Notes under the pieces: model-generated
Told to the model about the DNA's origin: nothing
The model's database searches: none
The model's input: the letters and a program-made list of their open reading frames with translations, nothing else
Part shown: in pieces, positions 10,971 to 25,100 of the stretch
Layout of the letters: every line of letters begins with the position of its first letter
How positions within the stretch are numbered: position 1 is the first letter of the stretch
Made by a program: the position numbers and the translations under genes
Source of the DNA: Cristatella mucedo
Taxonomy: Eukaryota; Bryozoa; Phylactolaemata; Cristatellidae
DNA: 64,000 nt
Reading direction: 5' to 3'
Assembly: GCA_009760855.2 (NCBI GenBank)
Contig: WPIO01000012.1
Location: 2,372,501 to 2,436,500, forward strand

Positions 10971-11984
10971 ACCTTTCCTCCTTACTCTAGTCGGTAGCTG
11001 AGTGGACACAATATTGCTGAACCAGGAATAAGAAAATACACAATAGCTCGTTAAGTGGCTAAGTATTTATGATTCAAGTCTCCTCTAAGCAGGCCATCTT
11101 ACTCTGTGCATTTTTTAAACGCGATGGCTTATCTTTTGATAAATATCTTAGCCGAACCATGTCTATTATGGCTTACAAAATTTCATTTCTGTGGTTAGGC
11201 AGGCTCATCAAGCAATTATAAAGCAATCGTGTCACAAGCTGCTCTGCATACTAAGCTGGGCAAGAGCAATTCTGCAGCCTAGTTATGCAATTAAACTTGA
11301 ACGCATGCATGAGTCTCCACTTCGGAAAATAAGAATGATGTCAGTGCGCATACAATTGATCCCCATACGATGCTAATGTCAAAGTACAGCAAGCTCTATC
11401 AGTAGATATGGAGACGGTTTCTTTACAAGGTAACCTTTAAAGTAATTTCGAAATGCATACAATTGTCCACACGTTATTTAAGAACAGACGTACTACAGAT
11501 TGTGCGGTGACATAACAGCAGTAGTAACAACTTGACCGACCTATGAGGAAGATTACTGCCCCCCATAGCGAGGCCAGCCTCAAGTTTTTAACGATACATG
11601 GGAATCCACTATATGCACATTGAAAACACATTTAAAAATGGCAAGGCTTCACATTAAAAACGCGATAACATGTACTTGCTAGGTTCAGCTGCCAGCGAAA
11701 CCAGGGCGGAGCATACATATAAATGCAACGAAGGCAGCTTTCGAATTCACGACAGAGCGCCGACTGGGACCGGCACAGCCGGAAAACGGCTAGGTAAGGT
11801 GGAGTTTGTTGTCGTTACAAAAATAAATAAAATAATGTTGTATATTATAGAAAATTATCATTTAAAAAAAATCTATAAATAAACTAAATAAACAAATAAA
11901 AAATAATAGATTTTAATAATGTGTGTGTTATCATCGACGCGTATACGTACCACTTTGCGGCCCTTGAGTCGTTTCCGGACTGAG
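10971..11984. other. MRPS17 upstream region
   Basis: No gene recognised. The last 150 bases before MRPS17 are AT-rich with several AATAAA-like runs. No TATA box or initiator can be called with confidence. Confidence 0.35.
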
Positions 11985-12489
11985 ATGCCGCGGCTCAGCG
12001 TGTATAAGAAGGTATTCAATGGCGAAAACGCCCAGCTGCTCCTGGGCCGTGTATTGGCCGTGAGACCTGCCGATAAATCCTGCAAGGTCAGGTGCTTAAG
12101 GCTTTCGCAAGATCCTAATCTTCTCAAGTATTACTACTACCGGTAAGCAATTGCACTTGTGCCTGAGGTTTAGCATAACGCAGGCGCGGCGCATATTAGC
12201 CCTTGAACATTACACTTAAAGAGATTTTGACTTTTCTTTGACATATAATCGTGATCTCCGTTAAAGGAAACAGTACTGGGCTGTGGACGCCGACCGCCGC
12301 TCCAGCGTTGGCGACGTGGTGCTCATCAAGCAGCTGCCCAACCCATTATCCATCCACGTCTCGCATGAGCTCAAAAAAGTTGTTTTTCCGCTGGGAAATG
12401 TCACAGACCCCATTACTGGAGAAAAGTGCGTTGGACGTGATTATGCGGCCGATGTTTCAAATCCGAACATGCCTAGCCGCCGATTGTGA
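11985..12489 (+). CDS. MRPS17: mitochondrial small ribosomal subunit protein uS17m
   Basis: Two exons, 11985-12142 and 12267-12489, join across a 124-bp GT-AG intron to 126 residues; the donor is CCG then GTAAGC. The first exon encodes LLLGRVLAV, then KSCKVRCLRL and DPNLLKYYYYR. The second encodes KQYWAVDADRRSSVGDVV, LPNPLSIHVSHEL, VVFPLGNVTDPITGEKC and a short tail. These match the OB-fold core of animal MRPS17 in order and spacing, including the VGDIVLL and HVKHEL blocks and the DPxTGxxC motif. The protein binds small-subunit rRNA in the mitochondrial ribosome. The chosen ATG leaves about 20 residues before the core; an in-frame ATG at 11919 would extend it and is less likely. Length is close to the vertebrate protein (about 130). 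The gene is intact. Confidence 0.93.
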
Positions 12490-13664
12490 CGGGCAACCCC
12501 GTTGAGAAGAGAGCTGGCTGGCTGGCTTTCGGCCATCTCCGACTGTCCTCCGAACAACTCGGCGCTTAATAAGGCGCCATGGCTGACGCGCAGCGCTGCG
12601 TGCACTGCTTTTACCGGACTAGAGGGTGAACAGCCTTACGTGCAACCGTACGTTACCGCCGGTTAAGGAAGGCTGAGCATCCGATGCACTTGCTTGTTTT
12701 TCATTACACTTTATAAGCGATTCAGATTCAGAGTGTAATTTAAACGCTGGCTCCTTTGATGTGCCGGCATTTGGATTGACGTGAGGCTTACCGGAGACGC
12801 AAACAGCTAATGGCATTGAGCACAAACTGGCTCAGTTTGGTTTTACTAAAATTTAGATATCGGTTTGCAGAGCCGCTTTGCATGTTTAGCTACGATAGAA
12901 ATTTATTAATTGCTAAATCGGTGGCATAGGGTGTGAATTATGTATTTATTAATATGCAAGGTAGGATGTCATTCCTCCATCATGACTGGATCTGGTGGAA
13001 TCAAATGTGGTACTTGTCTTGCATGGTTTACAAGTGCAAACCTGGCTGATCCTGCAACGAGCTGTGTATGCATATGTGTAATTGAGCACCTATTCAGTAT
13101 GTATGCATATATTGATGTACTCACATGCAAAAGTATTTTGCGAGCTGCGTTAGACACCACTTTTACTTAGCAACTGTATGGCACCAGAGTTCACCAGTGG
13201 TTCAACGTATACATAATCCTGACTATTTACATGAAAAGTGGGCTCACTGTCGATGCCTGTTTTGACGATAACGGTTGGAAACGAAACCCACTGGATAGCT
13301 CAAGTATTTTCGGTGCACATGCTCATGTTTGGGAGGGGAATCATTTTGCACTTAGTGACAGCACAGCTTGTGTGGAACTGCTCATAGTTTGCTCTCTGTG
13401 CCTTGGGAAAGTCGAAGGAACTTAGCAAGGCAATGCAAGTGCAGATCTTTGCTTATCTCAAGATGGTCCAAAGAAAAACTGGAAGGTTGCACCAAAAGCC
13501 GTTTATTAACAAGACGGTAACGAAAACTGCATGCAAGGAAGGATCACTTCAACAGGACCACTTTACGAATGACGACTGGAGCCTTCTGTCGACCAACGGA
13601 AGGAAATTCATACACAGTCGATAGCAAATTGAGGATTTTTGTCAGCCGCATTAAACGTGAAGAT
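12490..13664. other. intergenic, nothing recognised
   Basis: This is the 3' flank of MRPS17. Open frames here are short and lack domains or splice support. Confidence 0.4.
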
Positions 13665-13855
13665 TGGTAATAATAATAATAATAAAACTTGATAAAGCGC
13701 CCTCAGAGAACTCAATCTCTTTCTAGGTGCTTTACATTTGCTGCAAAAAAGGCCATCGAATCGTAATCATGCTTGATAAACAATGAATAACATGGTTAGG
13801 GGTGACATGCACAGGGTCAGCATGCAAGTGTGGTTAGTAGTGTAAGCATGCTTGT
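13665..13855 (-). mobile_element. LINE family A 3' end (5'-truncated insertion)
   Basis: On the plus strand it begins with an (AAT)n run, then ACTTGATAAAGCGCCCTCAG, TTTACATTTGCTGC and GGTTAGGGGTGACATGCACA, as at 50727-50900. This is the 3' UTR and microsatellite tail of a LINE whose 5' part is lost. Sequence 13856-14164 shows nothing else recognisable. Confidence 0.85.
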
Positions 13856-14164
13856 TTTGTTGTTTATTGCATCTGGCATCTGAACTCGTCACTGCATCAA
13901 TTGAAGTGTGGGCAGGAACATGGTCATTGACCCAGTCGACAATTTTGGCTTGCCTTGTCCCAGAGCTGTTTTGGGGAGCGAAATGTTCAGCAAATGGATA
14001 ACCACCCTAGGCTAACTTGCTGGGGCCGAAAAGCAATTCTTCTCCACGGACTCAGGTCTCACGTCCTTGGCTGACCAAGCTCCTATCTCGATCTCAACCG
14101 TATTGAGAATCTTCAGAGGGGGTGGAGGTTGGAGTGCTCACTTATAGCCCCAAATAGTATCACA

Positions 14165-14330
14165 ACCTTGATGGCACACTAGGTAAGGCGGTTGCTTTCC
14201 ACGATCGAAGTCGTGGGTTTAGATCCTGTGGCAGGCGATCCTTTATTGCCACTGCAAGCGGTAGTGATATCCATAAAGGCTCTTCTGCCGCTATACAAAA
14301 GAGGCTGTTGAATCAGCTATAGTATTTAGT
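14165..14330 (+). repeat. tRNA-derived SINE
   Basis: Head GGCACACTAGGTAAGGCGG (A-box area), B-box remnant GTGGGTTTAGATCCTGTGG, then CCTTTATTGCCACTGCAAGC, GGCTCTTCTGCCGCTATACA and AGAGGCTGTTGAATCAGCTA. Confidence 0.85.
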
Positions 14331-14649
14331 TATTTATTTACCCGAGCAGTCTTTTGGTCAGCTGGAGTAGCTGTGGGACTGAGTGGCTCCGTATGTTTGC
14401 CGAAAGCTGACGTAGCCCAGCGGTGAATAAAGAACTATCGACTTAAGCATGTATTACCTAGGTTCACACAATACTTTACATATGTTAAATTTTGAACATC
14501 TCATGTACACGTTCACAATTCGGATATATGTATATGTACGTGTGGCTCTGGGCATGATTTTGTCTGGATTGCCTCCTTTATTTGTGTATCCGTGTACGGT
14601 GTTGGCAGCTGCTTATATCAGCCTCACTCTGTCTAACCTCATTTGTTAA

Positions 14650-14765
14650 GCAGCAGAAGAGCCTTAACGGCTATCACCACCACTTGCAGATGGGAATAAA
14701 GGAATCGACCCCTGAAAGATTCGAAATCACGACCTCGGTCTGAAGAGCAAGCACCTTACAGGTGA
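14650..14765 (-). repeat. tRNA-derived SINE, 3' end trimmed
   Basis: Minus-strand copy: AGCAGAAGAGCCTTAACGGC, TTGCAGATGGGAATAAAGGA, inverse B-box region AGATTCGAAATCACGACC, then AGCAAGCACCTTACAGG. Confidence 0.8.
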
Positions 14766-14869
14766 TGCTGTTGTGCAACGTGTGCTCGTAATTTAGCAGT
14801 CGTCTCTTGAAAGCAGCCTAAATTTGGATCATTCCATTAAGAAGACTGCCTCCACAGCTAGCCATCACA

Positions 14870-15580
14870 TCTAATCCTTGTCAAAGATCAGCGACTGTCC
14901 ACCACGGTCGCTTGCAAAAAGTATAACTACCTCCCTGGCTCTGTCCAGGCTAGATAATTGCAACTCAATTTTGGTTGAACTACCGAAGAAAGCCATGAGG
15001 CCACTGCAGCTGGTGACGAATATGGCTGCAAGGTTAGTTTACAAATCCCACATGTTTGACCACGGTCTTCTTTGCTTGGATGGCTGCCGGTTGATCAGTG
15101 GGTACAGAGTAAAGTTCTCATGCTGACCCACAGGGCCCTACACGGTTTGGCTCCTTCATACCTAGCAGCTCTGCGGCATCAGTTTCAGCCTCGTGATTTC
15201 AGGTTCTCTTACGTACAATAACATTAGCTGTTCCGTTCCTCAGCTTAAAAAGAATGCGAGCGACAGAAGCTTTTGCTTTGCAGGTGGAGCACACTTTCCA
15301 CAATTCTTACGACGACGAAATCCACTCTCCTGCTGCCGACTATCCCACATCCTTCTCAGCCGTCCTGAGCTGCTACTTCCGTGCTGCTGACTATCTCAAC
15401 TGCCCTCCTGACTCAGCAATGCTTCTCTTTTCTCTTTGGTACGTGCGATAGAAATCCGTTTGCTACCGAAACTGCGTACAGAAAGCCGCTTAGGCCGTGG
15501 GGTACGCTACAGAAAACTCATGGGTAATACTCCCATGGTCTTTGTGGAGTTACAGATGAAGATACATTACATTACATAGT
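14870..15580 (+). mobile_element. LINE family B fragment (reverse transcriptase C-terminus and 3' end)
   Basis: Translation in pieces gives CNSILVELPKKAMRPLQL and NMAARLV, the usual late reverse-transcriptase motif of L2/CR1 elements. Then come a HGLAPSYLAAL-like segment and an SPAADY segment. The nucleotide end is GGTCTTTGTGGAGTTACAGA followed by repeated ATTACATT, shared with four other copies here. It is 5'-truncated and frameshifted. Confidence 0.8.
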
Positions 15581-15905
15581 GTCGTCATGCCCGTGGACCC
15601 AAATCCCACCTCCAGATCTAGTAGGCTCAGTAGACCAAGGCACTGGTGGCTAGCGAGTTGCTGTCTCACCGGCAAGTCAGGTCGGGCAAGGAGAGGCCGC
15701 CGACACGGAAGGCAAATCACCTGCAAGTGACTGCCGAAGCCTCGTTCAGCTGGCTGAAGCCAATCGACGAAAGAGGCGCACGACAACTGACAGCACTTGC
15801 ATCGGCGTGCATTGCTAGCTAACCACCAGTCATTAGGCAGGGCAGTCAGTTGATTTTGCGAAAACATTAAAACCGCTCATGCTGATAAAACCTCCCACCC
15901 CGAAT

Positions 15906-16073
15906 ATGACTAGTTTCGAAAAGAGGCACGACCTGGGTGTTGGCGAGCAAGCTGTAAAGTGGGCGTCGGCAGCAGCGCCAAGTAAGTGGGCAGAGCTGGT
16001 GGCGGCGTACACAGAAACATCGAGGCAGCGCACCTATACGGCAGTCAGGCGTTGGCCACCCACGTCACTCTGA
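15906..16073 (+). CDS. short uncharacterised ORF, possible first exon
   Basis: From ATG at 15906 the frame reads MTSFEKRHDLGVGEQAVKWA and stays open to 16073. A good donor, GTAAGT, sits at 15982 after 25 codons, so this could be a first exon, but no following exon was identified before the convergent PCF11 gene. No family recognised. The region 15581-15905 holds nothing clear. Confidence 0.2.
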   Translation: MTSFEKRHDLGVGEQAVKWASAAAPSKWAELVAAYTETSRQRTYTAVRRWPPTSL

Positions 16074-16550
16074 CATGCGCGCCGCCACGCTACATGAGAG
16101 GATGAAAACGAGCCGTCGCGTCGGCAACCTGTCCATCCTAACACGGCCTATCAAAAGTAGGCCTCATTTAATGAATACAAAGAAAATACCGCCCGTACGA
16201 CTCACTGGAGTAAGCGGCCTCAGCGAAGGTGAGGGTCCGGGAGCTGCGAGAGCACAGACAAAAACTGGCCACCGCTACGCTCGTATAACAGCACTGCAGA
16301 CGCATAACTGCACCCTGTGTGCTCAGGACACTCAGGCAGCAGAGCTCCAGCGCAGCTGATGCAGCGCGCTCAGCGTGAGAGCAGGGGCAGGGGCTGCCGC
16401 CACCGCCGGGTGCGCAGCTAGAATCGCTTGAGGTTGGACAGGCCGTGGCGACATGCTCGCTCAAACGATCCGACTGCAACGGGCAGCCGGTGCATCGCGA
16501 GCACGCTGAGTCCCGAGCACTTCCGCATGCAGCTCGGACGGCTGCCGGCA

Positions 16551-19500
16551 CTACGAACCGTCAACGATTCGCTCGTCCTGCACAGGAGTGCCCGGCTCGC
16601 CGTACTCGACGTCGGGACTGCTCTCAGCCGGCGCCGCCGGCGATGCGCCGCTCTCATCGCCGCCTCCTGCAGCAGCAGCACCAGTGGCAGGAGGCGGTGA
16701 TGCTTCGGCAAGCACCTTAGAGCTGCCGCAGCTCATGGCCGGGGCGTCGCCTTCGTTGCCCTCTGCTCCACCCGTTGGCACTGCCGGCGTGCCCGTGGCT
16801 TCGTCTCGGTGTTCGTCGACGGTGGCAGCAGCTGCCGCAGAAGCAGCAGCGATGACAGGTGCTGCCGGACAACTGCTCGAGCCGAGTGCACCGGGGTCGA
16901 CGGCTGCCGGCGGCAGCGGCGTAGGCCCACCAGACAGAGACAGGACTTGTGGCGTGTCTGCAGCCGAGGACGACACGCTGCTCGGTCTCGGGGCGCTGGC
17001 TGCTGCAGCAGCCGCAGGGGTCGTGGGCGGCACGGCTGCTGCCAGCCTATCGGCTCGTGCGGTGTCATTTTGTGACTTTAAGCTCTCGTCCTTGACGGTG
17101 TTCGCTTTTGAGGGTTCCGTGCTCTCAATTGCGGAAGTTTCGCATGCATCCTCGTAGCAGATGGGGTGGTAAGTCTGCAACAGCGGCACCAGCCACTCTG
17201 ATTGGTGCAGACACCGCGCGCAACTCAACCCCCACCACCTATGATATGATGGATCCTGGATAGTGCAGCCAAAAGCATCTTCGTTCGGATCAAAGTAAAT
17301 GGACAGACAAGCCGGTGTTAAGTGACCACGGGTATACCATACAGCACAAGGCCTCACGAGCAATGCCAGCGTATCTTGCTTTGCAAGAACATAAGCTACG
17401 AACCCTTCAGCCAAAGAATAAAGCAAGGCGGAGCAAAAACATTGGGAGAAGATTGCAAAAGCGATTGTGCACGGTCTGGTACACACAAAAGGAAAAAACC
17501 GGGCTATCAAAATAGCAGCGCCTACGGACTGCATGGACCCATTATGCAGCAGCAACATCGGTACAAGACTACACCACAATTTACCGAGTGTACAGATACA
17601 TTCCCCTCTTGCACGAGCAACCCACAGCCAAGCAGCATTTAGTACTTGTACCTTGCCCTTCACACGGATGGCGTCCTTAAGGTGCCACGCCTCTTCCTCT
17701 TCACCCCAGAAATGCTCAAACGGATCTCCGCATATTTCGCAGACCTGTCATGTACAAATCGCGCTCGTCAAGCCTCACGACCGTCCAGCATGGCAAAGTG
17801 GATACTCCGAATACCAGGGTGACGATGCATATATGACTTACGTCATCTTTCTCGTTGCCAGTAGCAATGGGACAGCTGACACTCTCCGACGCTGCTACCG
17901 AAGCTGCCGCACTGGTGGCACCACCTGAGGGCGCGGCACCCAGGAATATATTCGACTCGTCGGCATCGGTGAACTCTTCGTATGTCACCCAAACCTAAGC
18001 AGAATCCACATTAACGGTGCATTTATGGCAAGGGCTATGCCAATGGAAGCATGCGCCTGCTTGCTTTGCAAAGCAGGCAGTGCGATCGGATCCAGCGATG
18101 CGGCATGAAACACGGAAAGCGGAGGATGGATTGGAGCTCACGGCACGGGCAGAGGGAAGTTGCGCGACAGTCGCACACACGCGAGCTCGCGGGAGCGGTG
18201 TCGACTCACGTCGATGGGGAAGTACCACTTCCGGCACAAAGTAGTCTTGGGAGCTTCTTTATCGCGCTTGTTCTGTCTGAAGTGCCAGTCGAGGTGCTGG
18301 TTGTACTTGGCCGCTTCGGAGCTGAGGAAGCGCATGCCGCACGTGGCGCACTGCGTTCCCACGTACAGCCTCTGCAGCACTCCAGGGTGCTTCCTGAAAC
18401 GGCGGCGCGCCGCCGCTTTCGTCAGCTCGGATGCCCTCGTGCATGCCTCGTGCATCGGGATCATGCACGGGATTCAGCCATGCTCGGATGCCTCGTGAAC
18501 GAACAAGAGCAAAGAGCAGGCTCGAACAGCAGGACCAACCCTTTCAGTTTCTCTTCGGACAAGTCGGTGAGATCGATCACGTCGTCCAGACGCTCGTCTG
18601 CAGCGGCGGTGGCAGCTTGCTGAGCGGCCGCTCCATCGGGTTCCTTTTTCGATATTATACCGTACTGCAGCAGCTTGCTGAACAGCTCGTTGACATCCAC
18701 CTTAGCCGGTGCTACAGGTAGCGGCAGCACAGCCGACATCGGTGGAGGCAGAATCGTCGTCATGGCTACAAACAAGGTCGCCCCCCCCGATAAGCGCAGC
18801 ACGAAGAGCCGCGCGAGACAAGCGCAACAGCTGATTGCTGTGCGGATCCTGCTGCTGCTGCGCTGCATGTGCACAGTGCCCCGAGCGACAGAACCGCCCG
18901 CATGGTCGAAGACCCCCCCAACCCCCTACGCAGGCGGGCTACTCACGCGCCATGACGGGATGATGTGGCATCGGCGGCGGAACCAGACCGAGGAAGGCCG
19001 GCGGTGCCAGCCACAGCGGCGGAGGCGGCGGCAGCCCGAGCACGCCTGACAGGTCGCCGGGCAGCCTCATGGGCTGTGGCACACCGTACAGGGCCGCCCC
19101 AGGAGGCTGGCCGGGCAGCCTGAGAGCCGGCGGCGGAAGTGGCGGCGGCAGAGGCATGCCACCAAGCGCCGACGGCCTCGTCTCGGTCTGGATTACTTCG
19201 CCGAGGATCTTGACGCCCGGAGGCTCGCCGACGAGGCGCACCGTGTGACTAGAGCCGCCGATGTTGACCTCTCTCGGCGGTCCATTGAAGATCACCTCGT
19301 AGTGCTTGCCGTCGATAACAACCTGACGGCGGCCAAGAAGCGCGATGGGTGACAAGCAAGGACAAGGTTCAGCAACGGCAGGCAGCTCTCGGCTAGAGGC
19401 GGCGGGTTCCGAACAGCGACCGGCAGGCATGCAGCACCAGTGAGGCAGCAACTCGGTGTTTTCGAGCGCACTGCGACGCCTACCTCATAACCAGGGCCGC

Positions 19501-22061
19501 CAAAGGCCAAGCTGTGTGGCCTTCGGCCGAGCTTGATCCTCACTGGCTGGTCCATCCGCACCAGGTATGGCACGTCGTCAATTATGATTTCTCTGGGCGG
19601 ACCGTCGAAGCGAATGCCGTGCATTCGACCGTTGATTACCACGACTGGCAGGGGTCCATCGAAGTTCAGCTCACACAGCTTGTTGTCAATCGTAATCTGC
19701 TTTGGTGGTGGTTCAAAGCTCACTCGGTGCAATGCGCCACCTGAATGAAAGCGACTCGAGAGATGAAACTTTGCAGCAAGACGCACAGTTTCAACATAGA
19801 AAAGACCAAGGTTAAATATAGCAGATGGGGAATGCTAGAATGAAGCAGTCGTGCCAAGAGCACCAATGGAGGACATGAATGTACATGTGCAGTGGAACAT
19901 TAAGGAGGTGGCATTGCTAGTCACTTGCAATAAACCAATAGTTAATTAAAGAGCTGCGCTTGAACTAAAAAATATCAGTGAATAGCCTCCAGCAGTTAAC
20001 TAGTAATCTATCTCAAAGAACACAGCTTGTGTGCTACAGTAAAAAAACACATAACAACCATTTATTATGCCCTAATGCCACTGTCTAGTAAGCCACACAC
20101 CCCTACTCATCGTCTCCTCGGCTTGCAATCGAGCACTTGAGGTTGGGGTCAAACTACGAGAACGGACGTGCACGTCCTCCCAGCACGAAGCTCAGCTGAA
20201 CTGCTGCACCAGTTTCAGCCTCCACGTGCCATCAGGTCCTGCATGGACAATAAATTAGCTGTTCCATTCCTCCACTTAAAGACCATCGGAGACAAAGCTT
20301 TTGCACCTGCACGTCCTAGACTGAGGTATTCACTTTCACCATTCTTATGCAACGAGATCTACTCTCCTGCTGCTGGCACATACTTTCCAGCAGTCCTAGG
20401 CTGCTACTTCCAAGCTACTCACTAACTCAACTGCTCTCCTGACTCTGCTATGCTTCCCATATTCTCTTTGTTGCGTGAGACAAAGTTTTTTGGCTACCGA
20501 ATTCGTACCGAAGGCAAATTAGGCTTTGAATGCGCTACACAAAACTCTCCTGCATAACACTAACATAGTCTTTGTGGGGTTACAGATGGACATTACATTA
20601 TGAATTAATGCACTGAGCATCAGGGATTTGCGAGCATGGTCTAAAGGGTAGGGAATTTTCGAAACAAAAATTAATGAGAATGCCAGTTCACTTCAGCACC
20701 ACAACGAGCTGATCAAGCAAGTCCATCGCCAGAAAAACAAGCCATACCAAGATCGACGTCAAAGTGTCCGGAAGAGCATATGCCCCGGTCGATGCCATCA
20801 ATGATGAGCTTGTTCGTGTGACTCTCGATGTGCAGCATGTGTCTGCGGCCGCCTATGATTATAGTCTGCGGAGGAGCATCGACACGAACATCATACTACA
20901 ACAGAAGAGTCAGAGTCGAGTCTAACAGGTCCTCCCACACCCAGGGAGGTAAGTCTGAAGCAGAAGCTGCATGCACTGCAGATGCCTTGCCTACCTGTAG
21001 GCCATCCACCCAGATATGCCTCCGATAACCATGGAAATAGATCCGGTGCGTCTGCCCGGCCAGCATCACGTCTCGAGGAGGGTCGCCCAGTCTGTAATAG
21101 CACATCTCATCGATGAGAATTTCCCTGGTGTCTTTGTCTGCCCGGACCATCCACTTGCGGATACCGATTGTTATCAATCTGGCCTTCAGTCCAAGAGTAA
21201 GTTCGTACGGCTTTCCTGTAACAAAGCATGGCACTGTCAGGGCGCAGGCTCACTAATGTGAGAAGCCGACGATGCACCAGGAAGCAAGCAGCAGGTACCA
21301 TAATAGAGATCGAGCCTCACGACACTCACCGTCGATCACAACCTCGCTCTGCGACTCGAACCTCGGCCGCTGCATCTGACTAGGCACGGGACTTGACATC
21401 GGAGGGGCGTAGCGTCGATCATCTTCCACACTCGCCTGCGAGCCGCCGTAGGTGGCCGGTCCACGATACTGTCCATGGAAATCGGGAAGTTGTGGTGGGG
21501 GTTGCGGCGGGGGAACAAAGCCTCCTCCGTGCTGCATTGGCGGAGTAAACCGACCACTGCCAGGCGGTACCGGAGGAAAGCCAGTCTGCTGCGAACCAAA
21601 GCCACCACCGCCACCAGGCTGAGGAGGCTGGTAGCTGCTCTGCGGCTGATGTTGCTGCTGAGGACTGAAGCCACTTCCGCCGTCGGGTGGCGGCTGCTGC
21701 TGCCAGTCCCAGGAATGGCCACGGCCAATAGGTGAGTGCTGGCCTGTGCAAACGAAAAAATGAAATGAGGGGTAGTCTGCCGGTGCAGTAGACACACAGT
21801 AAGTTGGATACCAGATGGCACGGCTTCTATGGCAAGCAACTTGAAACCAGAGAGAAGCAATGGGATTAAAAACGGATAGCCAATGGCATTTCTGGAGCCG
21901 GTGTGCAAGCGATGAACCAGCCAAACCATCTGAGAATCACGGACTGCATGATCAGGCGAGGCTGGATGAGCCACTCAACTGTGATACCCGAGTTCACCCT
22001 CTCTGTACAGAAAAACACTGGCAGTGAGGCAGTGCAGCAAGGAGCCAGGTCTGAGCAGACA

Positions 22062-22100
<39 letters not shown>

Positions 22101-25100
22101 ACTACTACTAACGAGCTCGGCGGTGACCACACAACTGCAGACCCTCACCAGTCCCCGGTCGCATGCCAGGCGGCGGCTGATTAAATGGTCCGACGGGAGG
22201 CGGTGGCCTGTGCTGCTGCTGCTGCTCCGGCGGAGGTCCGCCGCTATCACTGCCAGAGAACCTGTGCATTGGCGCACCATTGCCGCCGCCAAGGGGCGTG
22301 CTCAGCCTGTCACCGTGGTCAGGCCACTCCCTGCCGTGAGGGTGCTGAGGTGGACGAAGACGCTGCAGGTCTTCTAGTCGAGCCAATGCATCCTGCAATT
22401 GGTTAAACGATGCTGCTAAAGAATGACCGAAAATAAATTGCACACACTCACACGAAGCAGTTCTTCGGGCCAAGTTTCGAACGAACAAATAACATCCGCC
22501 TTCGACCGAAGGGCAGCAACCGACAAAAGCCAAGGGTACTTCAAATCATGAGCAAGTGCAGCTTGCATCAGAATGACCGGCCGATACCAACAAAATCGAT
22601 TCGAGGCCAATCTAATTTAACGGTCTGTCTTGGCACGCGATAATGGTGAGCGAACACGCTTGCTGGCATCGAAGTTATAAAAGCCCTTTCACTGTGCAAT
22701 AAATACAACTGGGTTTCTAATATTAAGACTTGTGGGTGTGAACAGACATGCTGCCAACATGAGCGTTAACATGCAGCCAACAAAGAAGTGGTGTGCCATA
22801 ACAATAAGAAGCTATGTCAAACTAGTAGCACCGTTCACATATTTGCTTGATAGCCACACTGCAGAACCTAAACGACTAGAATGCAATATGCTTACGACTG
22901 TAGGCACGCATATGACAGACCCTACTACTTTGATTACAGACAAGACCAAGCATTATTTATCGTCTGAAGACTGTGCTGCAGAACCTCGCATCCTATACAT
23001 GTTTACTACTTTTGGCAGGTTCTTTACCCACTCTCTATTTCTGAGACCCATTTCCTGCTTCCAACTCTTTTTTCCTACTGATAAACGAATAATCTCGCAG
23101 CAACAGCTCGATTCATTCTCTCAATCATGGCTACATTTGTCTTAGTTACAGCTTCTCTAATCAGCACGTCATGTTTTTCCATTTCCCTTTTATATTCTCC
23201 TTTAAACACTAAACCTGCTGCCTACACTTGTGGCCTACACTTAACTTCTACTACACGAGTACTTTATAAAGAATGAGACCACCCCCCAAATCTAAAAGGC
23301 TTGGATTCTCCGAATGCTGTTCCATAGTAAGAGTATACAAAAAAGTATTATTTAGCTTACGAAGGTTTGGACTGAATCGCTAGCCAGCCACCTAACGAGT
23401 GGCTGGCTAACCACCTGAGCTCTACTGCTTTGCGCAATGGCGCTGGAAAAGCTTGCATCGGTCGTATTCCTGGCCAGTCTGTGAATTCACCTCAAGAACC
23501 CAAGAGCAGCCTCTAAGACGACAGCTCTAATTTCCAAGGTTCACATTCTTATTAAAAAGTCTTATATCCTCGGCTCCTGGGTCCTCTTGGTAGATTAGAT
23601 GGCAGTATAGGTATTAGGTCGCAGACTGAACCCTGGCTAGTATAGTGGACAAACGCTGTGTTAAGGGTGCACGACTCCACATTCGAAGAGAATTTCTATA
23701 AGTGCTTCATGCAGATGTCCATGAAAAGGTGAGCAATCGAGTGTGCCGAGGACAGCAAAAGAGCTTTACCTTTCTATAAGATGGACGAGACCCCCCACAA
23801 AGTATGTCGGTGCCGCGGCAAAAATAAATTGAATTAATAAAAATAATTATTATTAATTCAATTGATTAGTACAAATGAAACAGTATTACCATAGGTCTTT
23901 TGTATAGCATCGCAAGAGAATCGGTGCAGAGGAACTGGAAATATTCGAATGAATGTGTGAATCGTGAACCTCTGTTAAAAGAAAAGAATAAATGCTGTGA
24001 TGATTTCGACATTATCTGATGCATCCCCTAGAAATAGCATGGCTAATTACAATCGGGTGACTAAACATTCTTGACGTCCCAACCGAGAAACTGTAGAAAC
24101 GGGATTGAGGCAGAAGCTTTCTTTACTCACATCTCACGGCAGACTGCCGTCGGTCGTTCTGCATTACAAACTTCTTGAGGCTGCAACACTTTGTGTCGAC
24201 TCTCTTACAATCCCGAATGATTAGAGCAAGGACTCGCCATGGCAAAGGCATTCAAAGGGTCTCAAAATCGAAACATTGAGCTTTAACAAACTGCTCTAGC
24301 TTGGTGAACGTAACTGGCAGCAATTTTCGACAATGGCAAAGAAGTCAGCCCACATCATTTTACATGCTTGGACTGCCAAAGCTCAATCTCTTGGGGCAAG
24401 ACATATCGTTTTCTAAGCGAACTCGGCATGTTACTTTGCTTAGATAAACGAGCTAACGAGTTGATTTTAATTTTTCTTCTTATTCAGTGTGACGGCCGAG
24501 GGGTTCCGATTATAATATGTATTGAGATACTACATTCAACATGAAATAGAGCATGGGTGCTTAACAAACAGCCAACATACTTTTTCACGGTGAGAATTTA
24601 CTTTGCCTTTGCTAGCTATTTTATTGCTAAATCAACCACGGGCAATTTCCTCCTAGCCCTGGACGAGCGATTTTCGCACAAACAATTTTCAACCTCAGGT
24701 AAAGCGAACTGATTACAGCAATCACGAACAAGATTCTCATATTTTAAACCAGCCAAGTCACCAAAGAGGCTCCTGCACAACGCAGAAAAGTGCTTTGTGG
24801 TGCTGTGGCAGCCCTCGTGCAGGTACGGCCTGCTAATGCCTAGCCCGACCGGGCTGTTTTTGTGATTATACAACAATTCTCACAAATTTTACATGCTTCT
24901 GCATTGTTGCATGGGACCTTACTTGTCATTAACTCTTGGCATTGCTCCTCTGCCGCCAAATTGTAAATTACATTGACCCACAAGGCCCATCACGGCTTGG
25001 TTCCTCCATACTTAGCTGAATTGCTGCTGCAGCAGCTTCAGCCTCCTCGTGCCCTCAGGTCCTGTATTGACAATTAATTAATAAATTAGCGGTTTCATTC

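Noticed and set aside
16588-17157. 189-codon plus-strand open frame
   Set aside because: Antisense shadow of the last PCF11 exon, which carries the second zinc finger and the Ala-rich tail.
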